DNA from: JAUVKA01 sp964465145
Lineage (GTDB): Bacteria > Bacteroidota > Bacteroidia > Bacteroidales > UBA12481
Assembly: GCA_964465145.1 (NCBI GenBank)
Contig: CAYXJR010000015.1
Span: 1-64,000, forward strand
DNA length: 64,000 nucleotides
Direction: 5' to 3'
The translations under genes and the position numbers were made by a program. Within the stretch, counting starts at the first letter, position 1; each line of letters begins with the position of its first letter. This document shows positions 1-9,304 of this stretch, piece after piece. Under the pieces are notes generated by a model. It ran no database searches, had not been told where the DNA came from, and was given only the letters and a program-made list of their open reading frames with translations.

Positions 1-1
1 C

Positions 2-463
2 AACGCCAGCGTTGACATGAAGAACAAACAGGTCGTTTATAAAAATTTTGTCAATATCGGGATTGCCGTAGATACTGAGCAGGGATTGTTGGTTCCTGTA
101 GTAAGGGATGTTGACAAAAAAAACCTCACCCAGCTCTCCGTTGAATTAGGACAGCTTGCTGAAAAAGCCAGGAACAGAAAACTTACCAGTGAGGAGATGC
201 AGGGAGGGAACTTCACTATTTCTAATTTAGGAGGGATAGGAGGAACCTCTTTTACTCCGATTGTCTATCCTAACCAGGTTGCCATCCTGGGAGTATCGAA
301 ATCAAGCATGGAGCAGGTCTTCCGTGATGGGGAGTTTGTGCCGGGCAATATGCTCCCCCTCTCTCTGAGCTATGACCACCGCCTTATCGACGGTGCCGAC
401 GGGGCCCGCTTCCTGAGATGGATCTGCGAAGTCCTTGAACAACCATTCACCTCATGGCTTTAA
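2..463 (+). CDS. aceF: 2-oxo acid dehydrogenase E2, AceF-type (C-terminal part)
   Basis: The gene is cut by the left edge; the open frame continues through base 2, so the ATG at 17 is internal. The 150 or so residues seen are the end of the acyltransferase catalytic domain of dihydrolipoamide acetyltransferase, which passes the acetyl group from lipoate to CoA. The catalytic motif HRLIDG lies in SLSYDHRLIDGADGARF near the end. The surrounding sequence (GGIGGTSFTPIV, VAILGVSKS, LPLSLSYDHR) resembles the E. coli AceF branch rather than the AcoC/branched-chain branch, so pyruvate is the likely substrate; that is inference. The E3 gene follows 15 bases downstream in the same direction, consistent with a pdh operon. 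A second, different E2 lies at 35726. Confidence 0.9.
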   Translation, partial: NASVDMKNKQVVYKNFVNIGIAVDTEQGLLVPVVRDVDKKNLTQLSVELGQLAEKARNRKLTSEEMQGGNFTISNLGGIGGTSFTPIVYPNQVAILGVSKSSMEQVFRDGEFVPGNMLPLSLSYDHRLIDGADGARFLRWICEVLEQPFTSWL

Positions 464-478
464 AAACTGAATAATCTT

Positions 479-1903
479 ATGAGCGACATAAAACAACAGG
501 AAGTAGTGATTATCGGTGCCGGCCCCGGAGGATACCGGGCAGCATTTATGGCGGCCGACCTCGGAATGCAGGTCACTCTCATTGATCCCCAGGCTTATCC
601 CGGAGGTGTTTGCCTCTACCGGGGATGCATCCCCACCAAAGCACTGCTGCACCTGGTAAAGGTGAAGGAGGAAGCGATGAAGGCTGAACAGTGGGGACTT
701 AGCTTCGGCGAACCAAAAATCGACCTGCAGAAAGTAAAAAGCTGGAAGGAAAGCGTGGTAAAGCAACTTACCAGCGGACTGGGACAACTAACTAAAGCTA
801 GAAAGATAAATTATATCAGGGGCTGGGCCAGTTTTGTGGATCAGAATAACCTGGAGGTAAAAACTAATGATAAGGGAACAGAACAGATCAACTTCAAAAA
901 TCTTATAATAGCCACAGGGGCAATACCAATAAAACTTCCATTTATTGAAGAATATACCCAGCGGATCATGAACGCCGAAATTGCCCTGGATCTAAATTCA
1001 ATACCCAAAAAACTCCTTGTAATAGGAGGCGGTTATATTGGGATGGAGTCCGCAACTATATATAAGGGATTAGGTTCAGAAGTTACTCTGGTTGAGGCCA
1101 TGCCCGGCATTATGCCCGGAATGGATAAAGAATTGGTTTCTATATACATGCGCCAGAACAAAGAGCTGTTTGCAGAGATGTTTTTTGAGACCCTGATTAC
1201 CGGACTCAAAGAATCAAAAACCGGAGTCAGGGCCAGTTTTATGAAAACAGACGGAGAAACATTCGACAAGGATTTTGATGCTGTTCTTTTATCCATTGGC
1301 ATGAGTCCAAATACTGCCAGCCTGGCTCTTGACAAAGCCGGTGTTGAAACAGATGAAAAAGGATTTGTCAAAGTTGATGAACAAGGCCGTACTAACATAA
1401 ATCAAATTTTCGCTATTGGTGATGTAAGCGGCGGAGCTCTCCTGGCTCATAAAGCCAGTTATCAGGGCCGTATCGCCGCCGAGGTTATAGCCGGCAAGAA
1501 AGCCGCTTTTGATGCCAGGGCTGTCCCGGCAGTAGTTTACACCAATCCGGAAATTGCAGTTGCCGGCCTTACTGAGATAGAGTGCGGGGAAAAAAATATC
1601 CCCTACCGTACAGTCAAATTTCCCTGGGCTGCATCTGGCCGTGCCATCGCTAATGGTGATTCAGCCGGCCTGACAAAACTTATTGTTGAAGAGGGAACAG
1701 AGCGTATCCTGGGAGCTGGGATCGTAGGTAAAAATGCAGGCGACCTGATCTCAGAAGCAGTCCTGGGCATCGAGATGGCTGCGCGTGTCAGTGACATTGC
1801 CCTCAGCATCCATCCCCACCCAACAGTTTCAGAAACACTAATGGAAGCCGCAGAACTATATTACGGACATCCGGTTCATGTGGCACCGCCACGGAAAAAG
1901 TAG
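479..1903 (+). CDS. lpdA: dihydrolipoyl dehydrogenase (E3)
   Basis: The 474-residue flavoprotein is full length for the family and reoxidises dihydrolipoamide with NAD+. Visible features are the N-terminal FAD-binding GAGPGG motif (about residues 13-18), the redox-active disulfide Cys45/Cys50 in CLYRGC, the NAD-binding GGGYIGME near 180, the second FAD contact AIGDVSGG, and the C-terminal catalytic His in HPHPTVSE (about residue 447). It follows the E2 gene by 15 bases and is probably cotranscribed with it. The ATG at 479 gives the expected N-terminus. A second E3 at 37201 belongs to another complex. The stop codon is the first three bases of an octamer tandem repeat. Confidence 0.95.
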   Translation: MSDIKQQEVVIIGAGPGGYRAAFMAADLGMQVTLIDPQAYPGGVCLYRGCIPTKALLHLVKVKEEAMKAEQWGLSFGEPKIDLQKVKSWKESVVKQLTSGLGQLTKARKINYIRGWASFVDQNNLEVKTNDKGTEQINFKNLIIATGAIPIKLPFIEEYTQRIMNAEIALDLNSIPKKLLVIGGGYIGMESATIYKGLGSEVTLVEAMPGIMPGMDKELVSIYMRQNKELFAEMFFETLITGLKESKTGVRASFMKTDGETFDKDFDAVLLSIGMSPNTASLALDKAGVETDEKGFVKVDEQGRTNINQIFAIGDVSGGALLAHKASYQGRIAAEVIAGKKAAFDARAVPAVVYTNPEIAVAGLTEIECGEKNIPYRTVKFPWAASGRAIANGDSAGLTKLIVEEGTERILGAGIVGKNAGDLISEAVLGIEMAARVSDIALSIHPHPTVSETLMEAAELYYGHPVHVAPPRKK

Positions 1904-1956
1904 ATTGGTGGATTGGTAGACTGATTTACAAGCCTACAAGTCAACAAGTCTACCTC
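1901..1956. repeat. degenerate 8-bp tandem repeat between convergent genes
   Basis: Seven consecutive octamers can be laid out: tagattgg, tggattgg, tagactga, tttacaag, cctacaag, tcaacaag, tctacctc. The array begins in the stop codon of the E3 gene and runs into the stop codon of the convergent sortilin-like gene. A closely related octamer array lies at 28538-28585. Confidence 0.7.
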
Positions 1957-4900
1957 CATTCCGGAAGCCTTCCTGGAGTAAGCGGGGCTCCTATTTCACC
2001 GAGTTTTTTATCCATCTGCTCAAATTCGCTCATCAGAGCATTAGTCTTGCGATATAATGGACGAAATTCTTCAGCGGCGATATCATACTGTTGTTTGGCA
2101 CTTCCCGGGATATCCGAAAAATTGCCATACAGGCCATACAATGCAGTACCTGCACGCTGCCGTAAAGCAACATCTCCATCCAGGTCGAGTCTACCGGGTG
2201 TGCGATCTCCGTTCATTATCATTTGCAATTCTTTTACCTTATCCTCCAATGCACGCACCTCGGTCATCAGATCGGCTGCTTCCTGGCCACGGAAAGCTTT
2301 GGTAGCAGCTTTATAGGGTGCGATCTTTTTATTCATTTCGCTAATAGCCTGGGAAACAGCGCCAACAGCGCCATTGAGTTCAATTGCCTGCTTCTTGAAT
2401 GCAATCAGTTGAGCACGGTCACTAGCTGGTAATGTAAGATTATTCAAGGCCTTAATTTCAAAACTCACCGGACCGGCCAGTTCAATTACTTCTCCCTTAA
2501 CATTCTTTGACATGCTGATCTTATAGGTTCCTGGCAATACCTCAATTCCAGAAGAAGGTAAACCTGAAGTTTCAGAAGCATTTCCCGCACTCACGGAATA
2601 TGTTGATGGATATTCCATATCCCAGGTGATCTTGTTTAATCCCTCACCCAGGTCTTTCCGTAACTCCCTGATGAAATTGCCCTGATCATCGCTTATAGTA
2701 AATATCAAATAAGATGACAATTCATCCTCTTCAGCTTTCCATTGCTCCAAGGAGGGATAAGCAAAAGCCTCTCCATTTTTGAATTTTTCCTTTTCTTCTT
2801 TTTGCCGTTCAGATTTCAGGCTGCTAACTCCTTCTTTAACCCAATACTTAATCACAACCCCGTATTCAGGGTTGGGAGCACTGAAATAATCTTCCCCCTG
2901 GAATCCTTTTTCACGACTGCCTAATCCGCCTAATGGCAACCATCGATTGAACATAAAAGCATCTTTGATGGCAAGTATATAGCCTTCTTTTTCAGGAAGA
3001 TCAGCCTTCAGTTCCCTAAGGCCGGCATAATTGTCCAGTACATAGAATCCACGGCCAAAAGTTGCAAGCACCAGGTCATTCTCCCTCTCCTGTATAGCCA
3101 TGTCGCGTATATTAATAGTTGGCAGGCCCGACTTCATCTGTCTCCACATCTGACCTCCATCCAGTGTTACATAAACTCCGTATTCTGTTCCTGCGAAAAG
3201 AATATCAGGATCAACATGATCCTGCTCCAGAGCATACACAGCACCTTCCGGAAGGTCGGCACTGATGCTGACCCAGGTTCTGCCCTTGTCGGAACTTTTG
3301 TAAACATAAGGGGTAAAATCACCGCTTTTATGATTGTTGAAGGCAGCATAAACCACATTTACATTGTGCTTATCTGCTATCAGATCGTACACATAGGTAT
3401 TGGCCGGAACGCCTTCAAAGGTGTTCACCTGCCTCCAATTTGCCCCATCATCTTCTGTAATACTGATCTGCCCATCATCAGTTCCGGCATACAACAATCC
3501 TGCCTGAAGCCTGGATTCGTCGAGGGAAACGACAGCTCCATACCTTGAGGTAGATCCGTTTTTTGCAACAGCATCCATAGGCCAAACCTTGCCCATCACC
3601 GGGAGAAGATTACGATCAATATTCTGATCCAAATCCTCGCTAATCACCTCCCAGGAATCGCCCCTGTCAGTTGATTTAAAAACCTTGTTTGCAGCAAAAT
3701 ATAATGTTTTATGGTTATGAGGGCTTATCAGTACCGGGGAATCCCAGTTCCAGTTGTATTCTTTCTCCCCTTTTCTTTCCTTGGGTTGGATCGACCTCGA
3801 TTCGCCGCTTTTCTTATCGAAGCGCTCCAGGTTGCCATGCTGCGACTGGGCATAAATGATATTGGGGTCAACCGGGTCAACAACCGATTCAAAACCATCT
3901 CCGGTAACAGTTATAAACCAGTCGGAAGTAACAATTCCATGAGCACTCAGAGTCTGGGTAGGGCCAACCATACTGTAGTTATCCTGGGTTCCGCCCATAA
4001 CATTGTAAAAGGGGAATGCATTGTCGACACTCACCTTATAAAACTGGGTTACAGGTAGATTAGTAAACATCCTCCATGTTTTTCCCCTGTCGAAAGTTTC
4101 ATAAACACCGCCATCTGTCCCTTCCATGTGGTGAAGAGGATTCTGAGGATCAATCCAGAGGCAATGGTTATCAATATGTTTACAGCTCTCCCCCCTGTTG
4201 GTGAAGGTTGCTCCTCCATCAACCGAAACAAGGGTGTAGCTATTCATAATATACACACGGTTTTCATCCCGGGGATCAGCTATCACCTCCTGGTAATAGT
4301 TCCCGCTGGTTGAAGTACTGCTCATTTTCTGCCATGAAGCACCGCGATTGGTGCTTTTATAAAAACCTCCACCTGATCCGTCTTCAACCACTGCATAAAT
4401 TATTTCAGGATTGGCAGGTGAAATATCCATCCCTATCCTTCCTATATCTCCCTGGGGAAGGCCCTTATTGATCTTGTTCCATGTTGCGCCTGCGTCGGTG
4501 GATTTGTATATTCCTGATTCCGGGCCTCCGCCAAGGTAAGTCCATTGCCTCCTCCTCCTCTGGTGAGCCGTGGCATAAATAACATCAGGGTTACGTGGAT
4601 CCAGATGAACCTCGTTAACACCGGTGTTCTCGCTTATATCAAGCACTTTCACCCATGTTTCACCGCCGTCGGTGGTCTTGTACAATCCCCGGTCGCCTCC
4701 GGCGCTCCATACAGGGCCGTAAGCAGCCACATAAACCGTATTGGAACAACGGGGGTCAACTGCAATCATGCCAATGTGTTCTGATTTTTTTAGTCCTGTA
4801 TTCTTCCAGCTGGCGCCCCCATCAACAGATTTATACACCCCGTCGCCATATGAAACACTTCTTTGGTTATTATTTTCTCCTGATCCTACCCACACTACAT

Positions 4901-5255
4901 TGTGGTTATTGGGGTCCATGGTTACACATCCAATGGAATAAGAACCCTGGCTCTCAAACACAGGCTCAAAGGAAAAACCTGCATTGGTGGTCTTCCAAAC
5001 TCCACCTGCTGCTGCAGCCACAAAAAATTCACTATGATTATCGGGATTAACAGCAAAATCTGCAATCCTTCCTGAAGTCAGGGCCGGGCCTATTCCCCGA
5101 AACTTGAAGGTGTTTAATGATATCCCTTTCAAGGGATCTTTGGATTTTTCCTCTGTTTCGCTTTTTTCTTTTTTCTTTTTTTGTGCATTCACCTCAACAC
5201 CGGCAAGAATTATAGCCAACAGACATAATAAGATTTTCACGTTAAGTGTTTTCAT
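1950..5255 (-). CDS. secreted sortilin/VPS10-like BNR-repeat protein
   Basis: This 1101-residue protein starts with a signal peptide (MKTLNVKILLCLLAIILAG... ending at VNAQ) followed by a Lys/Glu-rich stretch. Residues about 50-750 are built of repeated beta-propeller blades with the Asp-box pattern SxDxGxTW (SVDGGASW, TTDGGETW, STDAGATW, STNRGASW, SSDKGRTW and others), the fold seen in sortilin/VPS10 and sialidase-like propellers. Such proteins are often labelled glycosyl hydrolase in Bacteroidota, but the catalytic residues of sialidases are not evident. The last 350 residues are predicted mostly helical and end in LTPGRLPEWR, with no T9SS sorting domain. It is divergent from the M14 peptidase. 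Function beyond a secreted propeller is not known. Confidence 0.85.
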   Translation of the reverse strand: MKTLNVKILLCLLAIILAGVEVNAQKKKKEKSETEEKSKDPLKGISLNTFKFRGIGPALTSGRIADFAVNPDNHSEFFVAAAAGGVWKTTNAGFSFEPVFESQGSYSIGCVTMDPNNHNVVWVGSGENNNQRSVSYGDGVYKSVDGGASWKNTGLKKSEHIGMIAVDPRCSNTVYVAAYGPVWSAGGDRGLYKTTDGGETWVKVLDISENTGVNEVHLDPRNPDVIYATAHQRRRRQWTYLGGGPESGIYKSTDAGATWNKINKGLPQGDIGRIGMDISPANPEIIYAVVEDGSGGGFYKSTNRGASWQKMSSTSTSGNYYQEVIADPRDENRVYIMNSYTLVSVDGGATFTNRGESCKHIDNHCLWIDPQNPLHHMEGTDGGVYETFDRGKTWRMFTNLPVTQFYKVSVDNAFPFYNVMGGTQDNYSMVGPTQTLSAHGIVTSDWFITVTGDGFESVVDPVDPNIIYAQSQHGNLERFDKKSGESRSIQPKERKGEKEYNWNWDSPVLISPHNHKTLYFAANKVFKSTDRGDSWEVISEDLDQNIDRNLLPVMGKVWPMDAVAKNGSTSRYGAVVSLDESRLQAGLLYAGTDDGQISITEDDGANWRQVNTFEGVPANTYVYDLIADKHNVNVVYAAFNNHKSGDFTPYVYKSSDKGRTWVSISADLPEGAVYALEQDHVDPDILFAGTEYGVYVTLDGGQMWRQMKSGLPTINIRDMAIQERENDLVLATFGRGFYVLDNYAGLRELKADLPEKEGYILAIKDAFMFNRWLPLGGLGSREKGFQGEDYFSAPNPEYGVVIKYWVKEGVSSLKSERQKEEKEKFKNGEAFAYPSLEQWKAEEDELSSYLIFTISDDQGNFIRELRKDLGEGLNKITWDMEYPSTYSVSAGNASETSGLPSSGIEVLPGTYKISMSKNVKGEVIELAGPVSFEIKALNNLTLPASDRAQLIAFKKQAIELNGAVGAVSQAISEMNKKIAPYKAATKAFRGQEAADLMTEVRALEDKVKELQMIMNGDRTPGRLDLDGDVALRQRAGTALYGLYGNFSDIPGSAKQQYDIAAEEFRPLYRKTNALMSEFEQMDKKLGEIGAPLTPGRLPEWR

Positions 5256-5360
5256 ATGATTTTTATTTTAAGTCAAGAAAGGTAATAATACTGCATAAGA
5301 AAAATGGTAAAAGGAATCAAATATTCTATATTTTTAGAAGCAAATCAATACCCTTGTCCC

Positions 5361-7991
5361 ATGTTTAAGAAAATTTTCTATTTATCAGGCCTTTGTTTTT
5401 TTGCAGCCATTTTTGCACTGAGTGCGCAAAACAATCAATCCGAACTACCAACGCCGGAATCATTTTTTGGTTTCAAGCCTGGTGCTGACCGGGAATTATT
5501 TAATTATCAGCCCCTTATCGACTACATGAAGATTTTGGCTGAAAAATCTGACCGGATTGATATTAAAGAAATTGGGATTTCACCTTTAGGCAAAACCATG
5601 TATGCTGTGTTTTTGTCATCTCCAGCCAATATTAAAAACCTTCACAGGCTACAAGAGATTAATAAGACCCTTGCCCTGGATGATCAGATGAGTATTGAAG
5701 AACAGGAGAAACTGGTGAAGGAAGGAAGGGTGTTTGTTATGGGGGCATTGTCGATGCATTCAGGGGAGGTGGCGCCCACACAGGCCTCACCGCTGATTGC
5801 ATACGATCTTGCCACAACCAGCGATCCTGAAAAACTGCAATGGCTGAATGATGTGGTATATATGATGGTGCCGAGTCAAAACCCTGACGGCATGGACATG
5901 GTTGTTGACCATTATAAAAAATATAAAGGGACTAAATACGAAGGCAGTTCGATGCCAGGTGTTTACCATAAATATGTGGGACACGACAATAATCGCGATT
6001 TTGTTACACTTACTCAGTCAGACAACCTTGCCGTGGCCAGGCTCTATAACCAAAGCTGGTTCCCGCAGGTGATGGTGGAAAAACACCAGATGGGTTCTAC
6101 CGGCCCGCGATATTTTGTGCCTCCCATGCATGATCCGATAGCCGAGAATATTGACGAGCAGATATGGAGCTGGACCAGGATTTTCGGATCAAACATGGCA
6201 AAAGATATGTCGGCCCTGGGCCAGGCCGGGGTATCCCAGCAGTACATGTTTGATGATTACTGGCTGGGGTCAACTGAAACTGCTATCTGGAAAAACGTTA
6301 TCGGGATGCTCACAGAAGCAGCCAGCGTGAAATATGCCACTCCAGTTTATATAGAAAAAAGTGAACTCAGCGTTGGAGGCAAGGGCTTGGGAGAGTATAA
6401 AAAGAGCATAAATATGCCACTACCCTGGGAAGGCGGATGGTGGAGACTGGGGGATATTGTTGATTATGAGCTCTCTTCCACATTTTCCATTTTAAAAACT
6501 GCTTCCAAGCACCATGCGGATATTCTTAAATTCCGCAATGATTTATGCAAAAAGCAGGTCGAAACCGGGAAAACACAGGCCCCCTATTATTTTGTCATGC
6601 ACAGGAAACAAAATGACGAGGGAGAACTGATAGGGATTATCAATTTGCTGAATGAACATGGCGTTGCCGTTTACAAAACTGATAAAGACGTTTTACTGGG
6701 ATCTAAAATGATTTCTGAAGGGGATTATGTGGTACCACTGGCCCAACCTTTCCGTGCTTTCATAAAAGAAGTCATGGAGAAGCAAAAGTTTCCTGAGAGG
6801 CATTACACCCCGGGCGGGGAGATGATACGGCCTTATGATATAACTTCCTGGTCATTGCCCCTTCACAGAGGTGTGGAATCCTTTGAGGTAAACGAAGAAT
6901 CCGTAGAATTGCATAACAGCCTGAGCAAGATTGATTTTCCGCTGGCCCAGCCAGAATCCATACCTGAATCAGCAAATTCAGTTGTTTTTCCTGCCACCCG
7001 AAACGAAAGTTTCAAAGCGGTATTTCAGGCTATGCAAAAAGACATTAAGGTGTACAGGGCTGAAAATCCAGCAACTTCCAATGGAACAGATTTGAATCCA
7101 GGGGATTTCATAGTGCAGCTTACAGCAAAAAACCGGGATGAGATGAATACAATCGTTAAGGGTTTATCAGTAAGTCCTAACTATGAAGAAAAATCCATGC
7201 CCGATGGCCTGAAAGAATTAAGCCTTCCCAAAATAGCCCTTGTGGAAACTAATTTCCATGATATGGATGCCGGTTGGACCCGCTACATACTTGACACTTA
7301 CTCTATCCCATTCACGGTTTTGAAACCCGATGAAATAGTTAAAAGTAAACTCAGTTCATTCGATGTGATTCTTTTCCCAAGTAATCAGAAGGATGTCCTG
7401 CTCAGTGGCAAAAGAAAGCGTTCAGATCAAACATATAGTGTCCCTGATTACGATCCCAAATATGTTAAAGGGATGGGCAAGGAAGGGCTTGAAAAGCTGT
7501 TTAGTTTTATCAATGAGGGTGGAGTTGTTTTGAGTTGGGAGCAGTCGACAGGCCTGTTCATGGGAACTCAAACCATTGAGATAGACAAAGACACTAAAGA
7601 AGAGTTCAGCCTACCAGTAAGTGATATCACCTCTTCATTAGTTAAACAGTCCTTATCTGTTCCTGGATCCTTGTTGAGGATCAAGCTTGTTAAGGATCAT
7701 GCCCTGACTTACGGAATGCCGGAATCCATTGGCGTATTTTCGCAAGGATCACCGGTATTCTCTACCTCTGTGCCCAATTTTGATATGGACCGGCGTGTTA
7801 TTGCAAGCTATCCGGAAGACAACATCCTCCTCAGCGGCTATGCTGAGAATGAAGAGGCCCTGGCTGAAAAAACTGCCATGGTGTGGCTTAAGAAAGGAAA
7901 AGGACAATTAGTTATGTACGGGTTCAATCCACAGTTCAGAGCCTCAACATCCGTTGCCTACAAACTTCTTTTTAATGGTTTATTCCTATAG
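5361..7991 (+). CDS. secreted M14-family zinc carboxypeptidase
   Basis: The protein is 876 residues from the ATG at 5361, which begins a good signal peptide (MFKKIFYLSGLCFFAAIFAL, ending SAQ). The in-frame ATG at 5304 adds 19 residues that would spoil it. The M14 zinc-binding HxxE motif is His133/Glu136 in LSMHSGEVAP, followed by NPDGMD, the substrate-contact NNRDF, and the third zinc ligand region MVEKHQMG. A long C-terminal part (about 550-876) resembles the glutamine-amidotransferase-like domain often attached to Bacteroidota M14 enzymes. It probably trims extracellular peptides. The gene is transcribed divergently from the propeller protein. Confidence 0.88.
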   Translation: MFKKIFYLSGLCFFAAIFALSAQNNQSELPTPESFFGFKPGADRELFNYQPLIDYMKILAEKSDRIDIKEIGISPLGKTMYAVFLSSPANIKNLHRLQEINKTLALDDQMSIEEQEKLVKEGRVFVMGALSMHSGEVAPTQASPLIAYDLATTSDPEKLQWLNDVVYMMVPSQNPDGMDMVVDHYKKYKGTKYEGSSMPGVYHKYVGHDNNRDFVTLTQSDNLAVARLYNQSWFPQVMVEKHQMGSTGPRYFVPPMHDPIAENIDEQIWSWTRIFGSNMAKDMSALGQAGVSQQYMFDDYWLGSTETAIWKNVIGMLTEAASVKYATPVYIEKSELSVGGKGLGEYKKSINMPLPWEGGWWRLGDIVDYELSSTFSILKTASKHHADILKFRNDLCKKQVETGKTQAPYYFVMHRKQNDEGELIGIINLLNEHGVAVYKTDKDVLLGSKMISEGDYVVPLAQPFRAFIKEVMEKQKFPERHYTPGGEMIRPYDITSWSLPLHRGVESFEVNEESVELHNSLSKIDFPLAQPESIPESANSVVFPATRNESFKAVFQAMQKDIKVYRAENPATSNGTDLNPGDFIVQLTAKNRDEMNTIVKGLSVSPNYEEKSMPDGLKELSLPKIALVETNFHDMDAGWTRYILDTYSIPFTVLKPDEIVKSKLSSFDVILFPSNQKDVLLSGKRKRSDQTYSVPDYDPKYVKGMGKEGLEKLFSFINEGGVVLSWEQSTGLFMGTQTIEIDKDTKEEFSLPVSDITSSLVKQSLSVPGSLLRIKLVKDHALTYGMPESIGVFSQGSPVFSTSVPNFDMDRRVIASYPEDNILLSGYAENEEALAEKTAMVWLKKGKGQLVMYGFNPQFRASTSVAYKLLFNGLFL

Positions 7992-8035
7992 GAAATCCCG
8001 AATATACCGCGACCTACCAGAAATAACTTATTATC

Positions 8036-9202
8036 ATGCTGAATATCGCACTGTTTGGCCCTCCAGGGGCGGGAAAAGGAACCCAATCACAATTCCTGAT
8101 TAAGAAATACAAGCTGTTTTATATCTCTACGGGTGATCTGCTGAGAAAGGAAATATCAAATAAATCCAGGCTTGGCATTGAAGCTCAGAGCATTATCGCA
8201 TCAGGGGGGCTTGTCCCCGACGAAATAATCGTCCAGATTATTGAAAAGACAATCACCGAAAATCCGGACGTAAACGGATTCTTATTCGACGGTTTTCCAC
8301 GAACGCATATACAGTCATACATTCTTGATGGACTGATGATCAAGTTAAATACCTCCCTGAACTGTCTAATCAGCCTGGAAGTACCTGAAACTGTGTCGGT
8401 AAACAGACTGCTAAACCGTGGAATTTCTTCTGGCCGCTCAGACGACAATGAAATAGTAATAAGAAACAGGCTGAAAGAATACGATGAGAAAACCTTGCCA
8501 GTTCTGAAATACTATAAAGACAAAGGTATCTATCATGGCCTTGACGGGACGGCCAGTATAGATAAGGTCAGCAAAAAGATAGGCAAGATTATCAAAGAAG
8601 AACTTAGCAAAAGCCTACTCAATATTGTACTGTTTGGCTACCCGGGATCGGGTCGTGGATCACAGGGTGTAGCCCTGGCGAAGAAGTTCGGTCTGGAATA
8701 TGTGGCTACAGGCCCAATGCTTGACCAGGAGATTAAGCAGGGGACAGAAACAGGCAAATTGATTCTGGAAATGTATGAGAGTGGAAAACTTGTGCCTGAT
8801 GAAATTGTGGTTCAGCTCATAGAGAGAAAGCTTGCTAACTCAAAGAATGTTAAAGGATTCATTTTCAAGGGCTTCCCCAGGACTCTTGTACAGTCTTATA
8901 TCCTCGACGGCCTCCTGAAAAAACATGGAACAGCCATATCAGAAATCATAGAGATTGAAGTTCCCACCCTGGAACTTATAGAAAGGCTTGATGCCAGAAG
9001 CAAAACAGACCGCTGCATGCCTTATGATAACAGCACCTCAAAAATAGTAAAACGTCTTCAGGAGCACGAAACCAAAACCGTTCCTGTAATCGAAAAGTAC
9101 AACCAGCTGCACGGGGTGGTTAAAATTGATGGAATAGAAAATTTTGATGAGGTCTTCAAGAAGATTTGCCAACACATCGAAAATAAATTCAAAATTATTT
9201 GA
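8036..9202 (+). CDS. adk: tandem adenylate kinase, second half degenerate
   Basis: The 388-residue protein contains two adenylate kinase domains (about 1-190 and 193-388) in one frame. The first has the full P-loop GPPGAGKGT (Lys14), STGDLLR with the AMP-contact Arg37, and FDGFPRT (Asp85, Arg89), but a very short LID. The second repeats the fold at an offset of 193 residues: the P-loop is GYPGSGRGS, so Lys14 corresponds to Arg207; STGDLLR became ATGPMLD (Asp34 to Pro227, Arg37 to Asp230); FDGFPRT became FKGFPRT (Asp85 to Lys278). The first half probably converts AMP plus ATP to two ADP; the second is probably inactive and regulatory or structural. The upstream gap from the M14 gene is 44 bases. 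Confidence 0.9.
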   Translation: MLNIALFGPPGAGKGTQSQFLIKKYKLFYISTGDLLRKEISNKSRLGIEAQSIIASGGLVPDEIIVQIIEKTITENPDVNGFLFDGFPRTHIQSYILDGLMIKLNTSLNCLISLEVPETVSVNRLLNRGISSGRSDDNEIVIRNRLKEYDEKTLPVLKYYKDKGIYHGLDGTASIDKVSKKIGKIIKEELSKSLLNIVLFGYPGSGRGSQGVALAKKFGLEYVATGPMLDQEIKQGTETGKLILEMYESGKLVPDEIVVQLIERKLANSKNVKGFIFKGFPRTLVQSYILDGLLKKHGTAISEIIEIEVPTLELIERLDARSKTDRCMPYDNSTSKIVKRLQEHETKTVPVIEKYNQLHGVVKIDGIENFDEVFKKICQHIENKFKII

Positions 9203-9284
9203 TGGGAAGATGGGGAAATAGGGAATTGGGGACGTAGGGACAGGGGACAAAAATAAAGACGCAAGACGCAAGACGTAAGACACC
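9201..9284. repeat. degenerate 7-bp tandem repeat
   Basis: About twelve heptamers fill the gap between convergent genes, among them agggaca, ggggaca, agacgca, agacgca, agacgta and agacacc. The array starts at the stop of the adenylate kinase gene. The unit drifts along the array from purine-rich gggnnna to agacgca. Confidence 0.65.
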
Positions 9285-9304
9285 CGTTCCCCGTCACTAT
9301 TTTG

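Noticed and set aside
1950..5255. Sialidase or other true glycosidase
   Set aside because: Asp boxes alone define the propeller; the catalytic Arg triad and Tyr/Glu pair of sialidases could not be found.
5304..5360. Upstream ATG for the M14 peptidase
   Set aside because: It adds residues before a good signal peptide; the ATG at 5361 is better.
8036..9202. Two adjacent adk genes joined by a lost stop codon error
   Set aside because: The frame is continuous with a natural linker, and the second half has substitutions spread over all active-site motifs, which points to long divergence, not a sequencing error.
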